A stretch of 49,254 nucleotides of DNA, taken from contig JAZGGI010000043.1 in assembly GCA_036480375.1 (NCBI GenBank), forward strand, positions 1 through 49,254, written 5' to 3'. The stretch's first letter is position 1. Each line of letters opens with the position of its first letter. This document shows, piece after piece, positions 1-9,100 of the stretch. This DNA comes from Candidatus Zixiibacteriota bacterium. Its GTDB lineage: Bacteria; Zixibacteria; MSB-5A5; GN15; JAAZOE01. Made by a program: the position numbers and the translations under genes. The notes under the pieces are model-generated. The model was not told where the DNA came from. It ran no database searches and saw only the letters and a list, made by a program, of their open reading frames with translations.

Positions 1-26
1 TGAGGAAACAAACCCATTTTTACCGC

Positions 27-44
27 GCAGGTGTGGACACCTGC
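27..44. repeat. Perfect short palindrome (GCAGGTGT/ACACCTGC)
   Basis: Eight-base arms at 27-34 and 37-44 flank a 2-nt centre. A second hairpin, AACAGGC/GCCTGTT with a CCCC loop, lies at 96-113. Both sit within the repeat-bearing intergenic DNA and have no T-run, so they are not obvious terminators. Confidence 0.6.
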
Positions 45-111
45 ACGGCACCAAATACTATTAACATGAAGTGGATACACCGCGCGACAGCCAAAAACAG
101 GCCCCCGCCTG

Positions 112-156
112 TTGATATGACCCAAAAACGTTAATCTGAGGAAACAAGCCCATTTT
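112..156. repeat. Dispersed repeat, copy B (partial direct copy at 1-20, inverted copy at 15497-15540)
   Basis: This 45-nt stretch matches the reverse complement of 15497-15540 with one substitution and one single-base indel. Its core (TGAGGAAACAA/GCCCATTT) also occurs in direct orientation at 1-20, where the window edge cuts it. Similarity to the inverted copy extends leftwards through the hairpin at 96-113. No ORF covers any copy. This is what the sequence shows; a non-coding dispersed repeat family is the inference. Confidence 0.75.
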
Positions 157-177
157 GAGAAAATCCAAACTTGGCGC

Positions 178-206
178 TTGATTTTTGCGAGCGTATTCAT
201 TATATA
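178..206 (+). promoter_or_regulatory. Candidate sigma70-like promoter for the 316-759 gene
   Basis: TTGATT at 178-183, a 17-bp spacer and TATATA at 201-206 fit a -35/-10 pair. It would give a leader of roughly 100 nt before the ATG at 316. Assigned by pattern only. Confidence 0.45.
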
Positions 207-315
207 ACTTCCCGAGGCTATGGGGGCCCGTAAATAATTTATCAATCAGCGTTTGCCGTAATAATCATCGGGTCGGACCTAAAATTATCAAGAACTTAAA
301 AACCGGGAGGTAATT

Positions 316-759
316 ATGCTGCGCCTTAGTATTGCTACCGCCATAATTTATTCATTGATTTTTGTTTTTATCACTCCGATCGTATCCGCCGAATCGCCGT
401 ACATCAACGGCTCCGTCTGGGGAATCTCGTTAATTCAAACCGAAGCCAATATGCAGGAACAATACATTAAAGATCTTCAGGGCGCCTGGAAAAAAGTTAT
501 GGATGCCGCTTTGGAAGAAGGTTTAATCCTATCCTATAAGGTCTTTGTCGGGGGAGCCGCCAATCCCGACGACTGGGACGTTATGCTGATGGTCGAATTC
601 AAAAACTACGCCGCTCTCGATGGACTCGACGAAAAATTTACCACCATTGTCGAAAGAGTTATCGGCGCCGAAGATGAGCAGATTAAAATGACTCTGGAAA
701 GGGGCGATATTCGGGAGATATTCGGCGATAAATTGATGCAGGAGATTACCATAAAATAA
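316..759 (+). CDS. Secreted small protein of unknown function, possible dimeric alpha/beta-barrel fold
   Basis: A 147-aa protein. A hydrophobic N-terminal segment ends in a signal-peptidase-like site (PIVSAES), so export to the periplasm is likely. The mature part of about 120 residues alternates strands and amphipathic helices and has a WDVMLMVEFKNYAALD segment, reminiscent of stand-alone dimeric alpha/beta-barrel (ferredoxin-like) proteins. I do not recognise a specific family and no catalytic motif is visible. GGGAGG lies 6 nt before the ATG. The gene is single, followed by a strong hairpin, and convergent with the rhodanese lipoprotein gene. The fold is a guess; export is well supported. 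Confidence 0.7.
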   Translation: MLRLSIATAIIYSLIFVFITPIVSAESPYINGSVWGISLIQTEANMQEQYIKDLQGAWKKVMDAALEEGLILSYKVFVGGAANPDDWDVMLMVEFKNYAALDGLDEKFTTIVERVIGAEDEQIKMTLERGDIREIFGDKLMQEITIK

Positions 760-781
760 CACGGTTCACCGTTATACACAA

Positions 782-816
782 AAAGGCGGGAGAATATTAA
801 CTATTCTCCTGCCTTT
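782..816. terminator. Hairpin terminator between convergent genes
   Basis: Fifteen-base arms at 782-796 and 802-816 pair with a single G/A difference (a G-U wobble in the RNA) around a 5-nt loop. The right arm ends in TTT. It lies between converging genes and could end transcription from both sides, mainly the 316-759 gene. Confidence 0.7.
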
Positions 817-859
817 ACCACGCCAGGTTAAATATTGATTTTTTATCCCCTATCGGAAA

Positions 860-1378
860 TTATTCTGTTTCATCCTGTTCAAATGATTTTACAACCATCT
901 CACCGTGTCGATTATAAATACTGTACCCGGCTTCGCACCAGGCAGAAAATCCGCCTTTGAGGAGGGATACATCCCGATATCCCATATCGACCAGTGTTTT
1001 TGCGGCCAAAGCGCTCCGCGAATCCACCCGGCAATACAAGATATATTTTTTGTCGAAATCTTTTAACTGCCCCTGCCCTGCTTTGAATTCAAGCATACCT
1101 CGGGCTATCCAAACGGAGCCTTTCAAATGACCCGGGGTAAATTCGTCCTTGGTTCTAATGTCAATAATCGTAAACTCGTCATCATTATTCATCATTTCCG
1201 CCAATTCATCGACCGTCACCGAACCGACCGCGCTTTTGGCCTCAGAAATCATACTCCTTTTCTTTTCCCTGAATAAATTGTCTTCTTCCTGACACCCCGA
1301 GATGACAAGAATACAGAATATTAAAAATAGCGCCAATACCAGGGTCAATTTACTTCTTGAATTATTCGTTCTATCCAT
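860..1378 (-). CDS. Rhodanese-domain lipoprotein
   Basis: 172 aa from the ATG at 1378, chosen because GGGAGG lies 7 nt upstream; a longer frame opens at a TTG. A type II signal peptide with lipobox VISGC (lipidated Cys near residue 29) anchors it to a membrane on the periplasmic side. Residues of about 55-160 form a rhodanese domain: IIDIRTKDEFTPGHLKGS, then the active-site loop CRVDSRSA with Cys116, then LLKGGFSAW. Family role: sulfur transfer through a cysteine persulfide. The partner is unknown and no sulfur-metabolism genes adjoin it. Monocistronic. Confidence 0.85.
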   Translation of the reverse strand: MDRTNNSRSKLTLVLALFLIFCILVISGCQEEDNLFREKKRSMISEAKSAVGSVTVDELAEMMNNDDEFTIIDIRTKDEFTPGHLKGSVWIARGMLEFKAGQGQLKDFDKKYILYCRVDSRSALAAKTLVDMGYRDVSLLKGGFSAWCEAGYSIYNRHGEMVVKSFEQDETE

Positions 1379-1554
1379 AACAATTCCTCCCAAATATGCT
1401 CTTTAACATATTTAACTATTTTTTTTACCGATTTCAATCAAAAATTATCAATTGACGTAAAAATTATTTTGACTATTTTACTCTTAAGGAATCGTATTTT
1501 TACCGCTATGTCATATCGACTGAAAAGAATTGGCTTGAAGCCGAAACATAATAT

Positions 1555-3174
1555 ATGACCGGAGACATAAGATTGAAGTTGTTGTGCTTTATAATTATTC
1601 TGTTCGTATTTGTATCCACAATTTTCGCAGGGGTATCCGAGTATTATATAGAATTAAACACTGATTCCCAGAGCGATTTAAATCAGTTAACGAGATTGAT
1701 TTCGATTGATAATGTTAAAGGTGATACGGTCTTCGCGTACGGAACGTCGCAACAATTATCCAACCTTGAAGATCGCGGATATTCTTTTAAAATTCTTCCC
1801 CACCCCGGTAGTCTTATCAAACCCAAAATGGGCCGAGATAAAAGCTCGATGGCCGATTGGGATGTTTACCCCACTTATCCTGCCTACGTAGCCATGATGT
1901 ACCAATTCCAAATGGATTTCCCCGAATATTGCCAGATTATAGATGCCGGTTCTTCGGTCATGGGCCGTCAAATTCTTTTCGCTCGGATTTCGGATAATAT
2001 TGATTTGGAAGAGGATGAACCGGAAGTATTTCTCTCCGGCACAATGCACGGTGATGAGACGACCGGCTACGTGATTTTACTGAGACTTATCGATTATCTC
2101 CTTCGAAATTACGGGACCGATGAATTGATTTCACGACTGGTTGATAACTGCGATATTTGGATAAATCCGCTGGCGAACCCTGATGGCACATATTCAACCG
2201 GTGATGACGCGATTTATCTGCCAACTCGTTTCAATGATTTCGGGGTCGATTTGAATCGAAACTTTCCTGATCCTGACGACGGTCCTCACCCTGACGGTAA
2301 CAGCTGGCAACCTGAATCGATGGTGATGATGAATCTTGCCGCGGCGCAATCATTTTGTCTGGCGGCGAATTTCCACGGGGGCGCCGAGGTTATCAATTAT
2401 CCCTGGGATACCTGGTCTCGCCTGCATACAGACGATAATTGGTTTATCGATATTTCACGCCATTACGCCGACTCCGCTCAATACTACTCGCCGGCCAATT
2501 ATATGACTGACCGAAATAACGGTATAACCAACGGGTATGCCTGGTATCCTATCAGCGGAGGGCGGCAGGATTACATGAATTATTGGCACGGATGCCGGGA
2601 AGTTCTGATAGAAATTTCTGACGTCAAGTTGTTACCTGAAAATCAACTGCCTGATTTCTGGGATTACAATAAATCAAGCCTGCTACATTTTATAGAAAAA
2701 GCATTATATGGAATTCGAGGGATTGTCACAGATGATCAGACCGGTTTGCCTCTGTACGCGACTGTTCGAATATCGGGGCATGACAGCGAACTGGATAGCT
2801 CTCGCATATTTACCGATCCCGACGTAGGCGATTATCATCGATTGATTGAACCGGGGAATTATGATATTGAATTTACCGCTGAAGGGTATGACACTTTAAT
2901 TGTGACCAATATTTTAGTCTCTGATAATAATGGTGTGAGAGTGGATGTTTCTTTGTCTATTCCCCCATTATATGTTTGTGGCGATGCCAATGGCGATTCT
3001 GACGTAAATGTCGGCGATGCCGTGTTTATCATAAATTTTATATTTAAAAGCGGTCTCGCCCCCGATCCTCTTGAAGCGGCTGATGCCAATTCCGACGGCA
3101 ATGTCAATGTTGGTGACGCCGTGTTTTTAATTAGTTATACGTTTAAGGGCGGCTCTCCCCCTGAATGCGAATAG
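1555..3174 (+). CDS. Secreted M14 zinc carboxypeptidase with dockerin-type tail
   Basis: 539 aa. After the signal peptide (FVSTIFA) comes an M14 peptidase domain at about 105-385. Zinc ligands are visible as H165/E168 (MHGDE) and H274 (NFHGG), with substrate-binding VDLNRNF at 231-237 and catalytic E353 (LIEIS). Residues of about 390-470 form a carboxypeptidase-regulatory-like beta sandwich. The last 65 residues hold two dockerin-like calcium loops (GDANGDSDVNVGDAVF; DANSDGNVNVGDAVF). Likely a secreted, surface-held peptidase that trims peptides for nutrition. The ATG at 1555 has no ribosome site; TTG at 1573 has GGAG 8 nt upstream and begins a neater signal peptide, so 1573 may be the true start. 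Confidence 0.88.
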   Translation: MTGDIRLKLLCFIIILFVFVSTIFAGVSEYYIELNTDSQSDLNQLTRLISIDNVKGDTVFAYGTSQQLSNLEDRGYSFKILPHPGSLIKPKMGRDKSSMADWDVYPTYPAYVAMMYQFQMDFPEYCQIIDAGSSVMGRQILFARISDNIDLEEDEPEVFLSGTMHGDETTGYVILLRLIDYLLRNYGTDELISRLVDNCDIWINPLANPDGTYSTGDDAIYLPTRFNDFGVDLNRNFPDPDDGPHPDGNSWQPESMVMMNLAAAQSFCLAANFHGGAEVINYPWDTWSRLHTDDNWFIDISRHYADSAQYYSPANYMTDRNNGITNGYAWYPISGGRQDYMNYWHGCREVLIEISDVKLLPENQLPDFWDYNKSSLLHFIEKALYGIRGIVTDDQTGLPLYATVRISGHDSELDSSRIFTDPDVGDYHRLIEPGNYDIEFTAEGYDTLIVTNILVSDNNGVRVDVSLSIPPLYVCGDANGDSDVNVGDAVFIINFIFKSGLAPDPLEAADANSDGNVNVGDAVFLISYTFKGGSPPECE

Positions 3175-3181
3175 AGATTAT

Positions 3182-3688
3182 TTATTTTTCCGACTTTGAT
3201 TGTTCGGTGAAATAATCGAGATATTTCTTACCCTTATCCGTTACATCATAATAAGTGTGATTGCGGTGCTTTATCCATTTTCCCTTGACGATATTTTTGC
3301 GATATTGAATCATGCGCGGTTCGACTCGCTTCAATAATTTCATTTCTCTCAATTTAGCATGACTCTCAAATACGGCCTGCTTGTCGAGTTTATACATTGA
3401 CGCTATCTTTCGCGAATAATCAAAACCGTAATCCTTATGATGTTTTAGGATGAGAAAATCAATTTCATTGAGAGTTTCAAAATCATCATCCGGAGTAAAA
3501 TCTTCTTCCTCGATAATATCATCCCAATTTAATTCCACCAATCTTGACAGATCGGCTTTATTAAGATTGGCGCAATCGGATCGGTGGACTTTTATTATGT
3601 CATCATGGCTAAAATAACCGGTAATACTTTCGCCTATTTGAGGACAACAGCAATTGGCGGCGATATACTTATCTTTTAGTTTACACAT
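3182..3688 (-). CDS. RSH-type zinc-finger (RIS) domain fused to a DUF2250-like winged helix
   Basis: 168 aa from the ATG at 3688, 7 nt after the stop of the nitroreductase gene; a longer frame overlapping that gene is unlikely. Residues of about 8-60 match the conserved-cysteine domain of RelA/SpoT enzymes: AANCCCPQIGESITGYFS, then VHRSDCANL, then LVELNW, with Cys13-15, His35 and Cys39 as likely metal ligands. Residues of about 75-165 resemble the winged helix of DUF2250 proteins, with the signature KHRNHTYYDVTDKGKKYL. No synthetase or hydrolase domain is present. I infer a DNA-binding or ribosome-associated sensor rather than a (p)ppGpp enzyme. Domain recognition is by eye; the function is unknown. 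Confidence 0.7.
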   Translation of the reverse strand: MCKLKDKYIAANCCCPQIGESITGYFSHDDIIKVHRSDCANLNKADLSRLVELNWDDIIEEEDFTPDDDFETLNEIDFLILKHHKDYGFDYSRKIASMYKLDKQAVFESHAKLREMKLLKRVEPRMIQYRKNIVKGKWIKHRNHTYYDVTDKGKKYLDYFTEQSKSEK

Positions 3689-3695
3689 TTGTCTC

Positions 3696-4496
3696 TTATG
3701 GAGTAGGGCGTCCAATCGGAAAGATGAGGAGAGCAGCTTCATGTAAGCCATCGACTGCCAGAAACTCATTCAACCTGTCATCGTCAAACGCTCCCACCGA
3801 TACCGTACCAAGATTTAAGGCCGTACAAGCCAAATATATATTTTGACAAATTGCCCCCCCTTCCATATATGTGTAACGATAGCCCCTATCGGCGTATTTC
3901 CGGGTTGAGCGATCGAAGCGAGCCGTTAATATAATCGTTGCAGGTGATGCTCCTACCGAATTTTGATTGTTAGCGAATTCATGAAAATCTGCGTTAAAGT
4001 CACCTGACTTAATAAATTCCAGCGAGCTATCTGAAACCTGAAAATGATATAATCCTTGTTCCAATGAATTTATCGCGTGGGCATAAAGATAAATCTCTAT
4101 GGGATACAAGGCTCCGCCGGAAGGAGCCGAACGCATCGCTATTCCGTTACGTTCGTGGGTTATACCATCAGCCGTCAATAGTATCGTTGATATTTCTTTG
4201 AAAGTAAGCTCTCCGGTATCAAATTTCCGAATCGATTTTCTACTTTCAATCGCGTTTATTAATTGAAAATCTATGTTACCGGGCGTAGCCAGCTTAGTCT
4301 TGTTCGCGTCATTATATGTCTTATATAACGGTATGGTGGTTCCAAAGGAAATATTATCGCCTTTGATGCCACTCGCTCCAAAACTGGTTTCAAGATGAAA
4401 TTGCGGACCGATTGACAAACTATCGGATTTATCGGCGGCGGTTAATCCTGAAAGCGAAATAAAAACGACCGTAAGGATCACACACTTGATTCGCAT
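3696..4496 (-). CDS. Exported SagB-type nitroreductase-family oxidoreductase
   Basis: 266 aa with a cleavable signal peptide (SLSGLTAAD), so probably periplasmic, which is unusual for this cofactor family. FMN-binding nitroreductase features: IESRKSIRKFD near 83-93, SAPSGGALYPIEIYLYA near 123-139, GGAICQNIYLACTALNLG near 213-230, and the C-terminal IFPIGRP. The N-terminal FHLETSFG segment and length match SagB/ThcOx-type dehydrogenases, which oxidise azolines or reduce small molecules using FMN. No precursor peptide or cyclodehydratase gene is nearby, so a peptide-modifying role is not supported. AAAGGAGG precedes the ATG. Coupled to the downstream RIS/winged-helix gene. Confidence 0.82.
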   Translation of the reverse strand: MRIKCVILTVVFISLSGLTAADKSDSLSIGPQFHLETSFGASGIKGDNISFGTTIPLYKTYNDANKTKLATPGNIDFQLINAIESRKSIRKFDTGELTFKEISTILLTADGITHERNGIAMRSAPSGGALYPIEIYLYAHAINSLEQGLYHFQVSDSSLEFIKSGDFNADFHEFANNQNSVGASPATIILTARFDRSTRKYADRGYRYTYMEGGAICQNIYLACTALNLGTVSVGAFDDDRLNEFLAVDGLHEAALLIFPIGRPTP

Positions 4497-4532
4497 TGGG
4501 CCTCCTTTATCGTCAATGTTACAACCTCTGAG

Positions 4533-4562
4533 TGCGGCTTTTTGTAATCAAAAACGGCCGCA
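4533..4562 (-). terminator. Long hairpin downstream of glnA
   Basis: TGCGGC-TTTTTG pairs with CAAAAA-(CG)-GCCGCA around a 4-nt loop, 12 bp with a 2-nt bulge. It lies directly after the glnA stop and before the nitroreductase gene on the same strand. There is no U-run after it, so it may attenuate or process the transcript rather than fully terminate. Confidence 0.45.
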
Positions 4563-5975
4563 TTAGCTATTATAATAGACCTCAAACTCATAAGGTGTCG
4601 GACGGATGCGGATTTGATCAATTTCTTTACTCTTCAGTTCAATCCAGGTTCGCAGGAGATCCTCGGTAAAGACACCTCCCTCCATAAGATAATCGTGATC
4701 CTTTTCCAAAGCGTTGAGCGCTTTGGTCAGAGAGGTCGGTAACTGGTGGATTTGCGACAATTCATCAGCGGGCATTTCGTCAAGGTTTTTATCTAACGGC
4801 AAGCCTGGATCAATCTTATTGCGTATACCGTCAATACCGGCCATTAACATGGCGGAATAAGCGAGGTATGCGTTCATAGTTCCGTCGGGAGGGCGGAATT
4901 CGAATCTCATCGTCCGCGGGTCTTTTTGATAGCCGGGAATCCTTATACATGCCGTCCGATTACCAACCGAGTATGTACCGGCAACAGGAGCTTCAAATCC
5001 GGGCACTAATCTCTTGAAAGAATTTGTTGAAGGATTCGATAAAGCGAGAATTGAATCAACGTGCTTTAAAACACCGCCGATATAATACAATCCTATTTCT
5101 GAAAACCTGGCGGGACCCTTTTTATCGAAAAATATTGAGCCGTTTTTGTCAGCCAGATACTGATGGACATGGAGCCCGGAACCCGGTTCATTAAATAATG
5201 GCTTGGGCATGAAGGTCGCTGATTTATTTAAACGAAAACACTGATTCTTAACAACGTATTTAACCAAAATTGTTTGATCGGCCATTTTCAGGAGAGGTTG
5301 AAATTTCACTTCGATTTCATGCTGGCCGCCACCCCCGACTTCATGATGATGATATTTCAGGTCAACGCCTAAATCAGCCAACATTGATGAAATAGTCGAA
5401 CGGATATTGAAGGTTCTGTCCATCGGGGGAGCGACATGATAACCCTTTTTGTAGGGGATTTTATAACCGAGATTTTCTTCATCCTGAGCGGCGTTCCATT
5501 CTGCTTCTTTGGAATCGATATAATAAAAGGCGCTGTCAGGTCCCTGGAAAAAATTTACCTTATCAAAAATATAAAACTCGAATTCAGGACCAATAATCAA
5601 ATTGGCGCCTTTGACATGCTTTTTCAAATATTTTTCCGCGTCATTGGCTACGCGACGAGGATTACGAGAATAGGGTATCATTTTGTCGCTAATATCGTAA
5701 ATATCGCATATGAAAGAAATAGTCGGGGTCTCAAAAAACGGATCAATGAATATTGTATCGGTATCCGGCAGGGCAATCATGTCTCCCCGTTCGATTCGTG
5801 AGAAGCCCGGCAGCGAACTGCCGTCCACGCCCACTCCGTCAATTAATAATTGACTATCCAGGGATGAAATCGGAAGGGTAATATGATGCCAGCTTCCGGG
5901 CAAGTTACAAAATTTTAAATCTATGTATTCTGCCCTATGCGTTTTCGCGTATTTTGATAATTTTTCCAGAGTCAC
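4563..5975 (-). CDS. glnA: Glutamine synthetase, type I
   Basis: 470 aa from the GTG at 5975, which has AGGA 9 nt upstream; the frame opens at a TTG six codons earlier. Catalyses ATP-dependent amidation of glutamate, the main route of ammonia assimilation. Visible motifs: VDGSSLPGFSRIERGDM, GPEFEFYIFD, HHHEVGGGGQHEIEVKF, PGSGLHVHQ, SNPSTNSFKRLVPGFEAP and RFEFRPPDGTMNAY. Length and C-terminus (GGVFTEDLL ... YEFEVYY) match the GSI-beta group. At the adenylylation site, where E. coli has NLYDLPPEE, this protein reads NLDEMPADE, so the regulatory tyrosine is missing. A long hairpin follows the stop. Confidence 0.95.
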   Translation of the reverse strand: MTLEKLSKYAKTHRAEYIDLKFCNLPGSWHHITLPISSLDSQLLIDGVGVDGSSLPGFSRIERGDMIALPDTDTIFIDPFFETPTISFICDIYDISDKMIPYSRNPRRVANDAEKYLKKHVKGANLIIGPEFEFYIFDKVNFFQGPDSAFYYIDSKEAEWNAAQDEENLGYKIPYKKGYHVAPPMDRTFNIRSTISSMLADLGVDLKYHHHEVGGGGQHEIEVKFQPLLKMADQTILVKYVVKNQCFRLNKSATFMPKPLFNEPGSGLHVHQYLADKNGSIFFDKKGPARFSEIGLYYIGGVLKHVDSILALSNPSTNSFKRLVPGFEAPVAGTYSVGNRTACIRIPGYQKDPRTMRFEFRPPDGTMNAYLAYSAMLMAGIDGIRNKIDPGLPLDKNLDEMPADELSQIHQLPTSLTKALNALEKDHDYLMEGGVFTEDLLRTWIELKSKEIDQIRIRPTPYEFEVYYNS

Positions 5976-6135
5976 TATAATGGTTCCTTTCAATGCTCAT
6001 TTAAAAAACGGCGTTCAAAACTAATATTTTTTCAAAAAAACGCAAGAGTAAATCCTGACATCTTTTATGAATAGTCGGTTGAATCAATTACCTGATACTA
6101 TTATCGGCCATTTGATTTTGTTTGGCCATAGCGGC

Positions 6136-6168
6136 AAAAAAAACCCCTGAGAGGATCAAGGGATTTTT
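6136..6168 (-). terminator. Rho-independent terminator of the 2091-aa protein gene
   Basis: On the minus strand AAAAATCCCT pairs with AGGGGTTTTT (one G-U) around a 10-nt loop, followed by a run of eight T. It lies 22 bp past the stop codon. Confidence 0.8.
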
Positions 6169-6189
6169 CTTATTGAGGTGGGGAATATA

Positions 6190-9100
6190 TTACTTCATCA
6201 ACACCATCTTTCGAGTGGCTTTGAATTGGCCGGAAACGGCACGGTACAAATAAATACCCGACGCGATTTTGTCGCCGTTCTTATCGGTACCGTCCCAAAT
6301 TACTGATACAATACCGGCTTCGGAATATCCGGAGTATTCCCGGATAATCTGCCCGGCGATATTGTAAACGATAATGCTCCAATCACCCGGCGTTGCCATT
6401 GAAAGGCTAATAGATGTCGACGGATTAAAGGGATTCGGATAATTCTGACTTAAGGTGAATATATCCGGAATTTCTTTTATGCTTGTTGTCATCGTACCGC
6501 CAAAGAAGTCAGCAATCTCAGCGCCTATCAAAGTTAACGAACCATCGCTCGGAATAGACAATAACGTATTCTCACCGGATTTGATAGATTGCGAACCGAT
6601 ATTATAAATCAATACCCGCAATTGATTGTCTTCAATGTTATAGGCCATATCCATATCTTCGGCGCCATCTCCCAATAAAGGCATGCCGACGTTTCCTGAT
6701 GCCTCGAATATCAAAAGCGCCGCACCGGCGTTAACCTCAGATTGATATTTGATATCTACTTGATCACCCCGGCGGTGGGATGCGATATTAAACTCGGATG
6801 TTACAATCGGCTTTAAAAGCGGATCGGCATCGCCGGTAATAATGCGGACAAGGTATACCAGGTCGGCGACCGTCAGAGATACTCCATCGGCGTTGACGTC
6901 AGATGCGGCGATAGAAGCCTCAACATGATTGCCAAAAGCGGACAAACCGCTTATAAAGTAATTGGTTAGCATGACCGCATCGGCGACTTCGTTGGGAAGT
7001 CCGTTCATATTGATATCACCGCGGTCGTCAATTGAATCCGAACAGACGATATCGATTCCGCCGTATACGAAATCGGCGCATCTGATCGGCGGAACTTTGC
7101 CGTCATTTCCGCACCAATCAGGGGTGCCAGTGAACGGGATACGATCATTTTCGGGATAATTGAGATCATCGAGCTCATTCCAGATGAGATTGCCTTCAAA
7201 GTCATAAATCTTACTGCCGATGATCATGCTATCTCCGGAGATATTCGACAAGGCGTTATCGCCGCAATCATCCCAGAAGAATTTAATCGGGGAATACATG
7301 CAGTTAAAGGTGCGGTCATTGGATACGTAGAAAGTTAACACGGCCAATTGCCACGGATCAGCCGTTGGCGCCCCGAAGCAGTCGGGATGCAGGGCGCCGT
7401 TGTTTGTCTCCGCCAGACCAATTATCCTGAGAAGTCCGGACGGACAGGAACCTCCACAATTGCCTCTGGAACCGAATCGATATGAGAAATGCTCCCAACC
7501 ACAATACTGCAGTAATTCTCCCGCTTCGGCATTAACGAATGAAAGAGCAGACGCATCATAATACATTAACAAATCAAAACCGGCCAGATCAAAGTTTCCA
7601 TTTTCTATCGTGACCTCAACATCAGCGTAATGACCCTGCAGTGTATTATGAGTCTTTTCAATTTTAACTATTGGACATTCATACAATTCTTCGACAGTAA
7701 CCACCGTTACGCAAGTTGCTGATTGCCCGCAAGCGTCGGTGGCCGTTAATTCGATAAAATTATCACCCCAGACCGGATCGAAACACACCGTACCGTCAAT
7801 AATAGTTCCATTTTCACCATTTACCAAAATCTGGCAAATGGATAGATTGTCATCAAGATCTGAACATTCAAAACCTTCAATACAAATCTCACCCAAACCG
7901 AATAAGTATTTGGTTTCATCATCGGGACAGGTAACAACCGGCCCCCGATTTATTTCGAAATTAATCGTAAATGTTCCTTCACAATAAGCGCCGCAGAAAT
8001 CGGTGCATCGAACGGTTACTTCTACTGTCTCACTACCGCCTGGAGTGTAGCACCATTGACCGTTATCAATAACACCGGGACCCGACACGATCTCACAAAT
8101 CGTCAAATCATCATCGGGATCAATCGCCGAAACAGGCAGGCAAACTTCCGTGGGAGTGCACTGGGAGAATGTTTGATTGCCTGGTAAATTACACACCGGA
8201 GTCTGATTCAGATTAACGGTAATGGTCGTTTTCGCCGAATCAACCATTCCGCAATCATCAACAGCAAATAAGGTTATTATATTGGCGCCTTCCTGCGGAA
8301 CGAAAGTTACTTCGCCGTTGCTATATGTACCGACGTCCGTTTCACAAGATACCAGATTATCATTTGGATCGTAACAGGAAAATCCGCCGACGACTAACTC
8401 AGACAGAGTACAAACATTTAGTGTAATCGGATTCGGAGCCGCTGCTACGGGATCATTATTATAAGTCACGACAATACTTGCCGTCCCGCCGCAAGTCTCC
8501 CCGCATTCATCGGAACATTCAAATGACGCCGTATAAGTTCCCTGACCGGTTGTTGTGAATGACCATATACCGTCTGTCAGCGTGCCGTCACCGGAGATTT
8601 TTTCACAACCAACCAGGTTTCCGTCAGGATCAGTCGCCGAGACAGGGAAATTGAAAGTGGTATCATCGCACACAAAATAGGAACCGTTCTCGGGAATATT
8701 ACAAGTCGGTGGATTATTCATCTCAATAGTCATCGTTACCGTTCCGCCGCAAGTCAGACCACATTCATCGCTGCATTCAAACGTTGCCGTATATTGCCCC
8801 GCCGCAGTCGCGGTAAAGCTCCAGGTTGTACCGTCAAAACTTCCATCCCCGGAGGTCATGGTACAACCCGTTAAATTATCATCAGGATCAGTGGCTGAAA
8901 CCTCAAAATTGAAAGTTGAATCTCCGCAGATAAAATATGTTGCATCGGTTGGCAGATCACAGACCGGCGGTTGATTGTCGAGGTCAACGGTAACTTCTGT
9001 TTGACACTCAGATGTGGCGCCACAGGCATCGGTGACTGTGTAAGTTATTGTATAAACTCCCGCCGCTGTCGGAGTGAAACAAACTGTACCGTCTGTCAAA

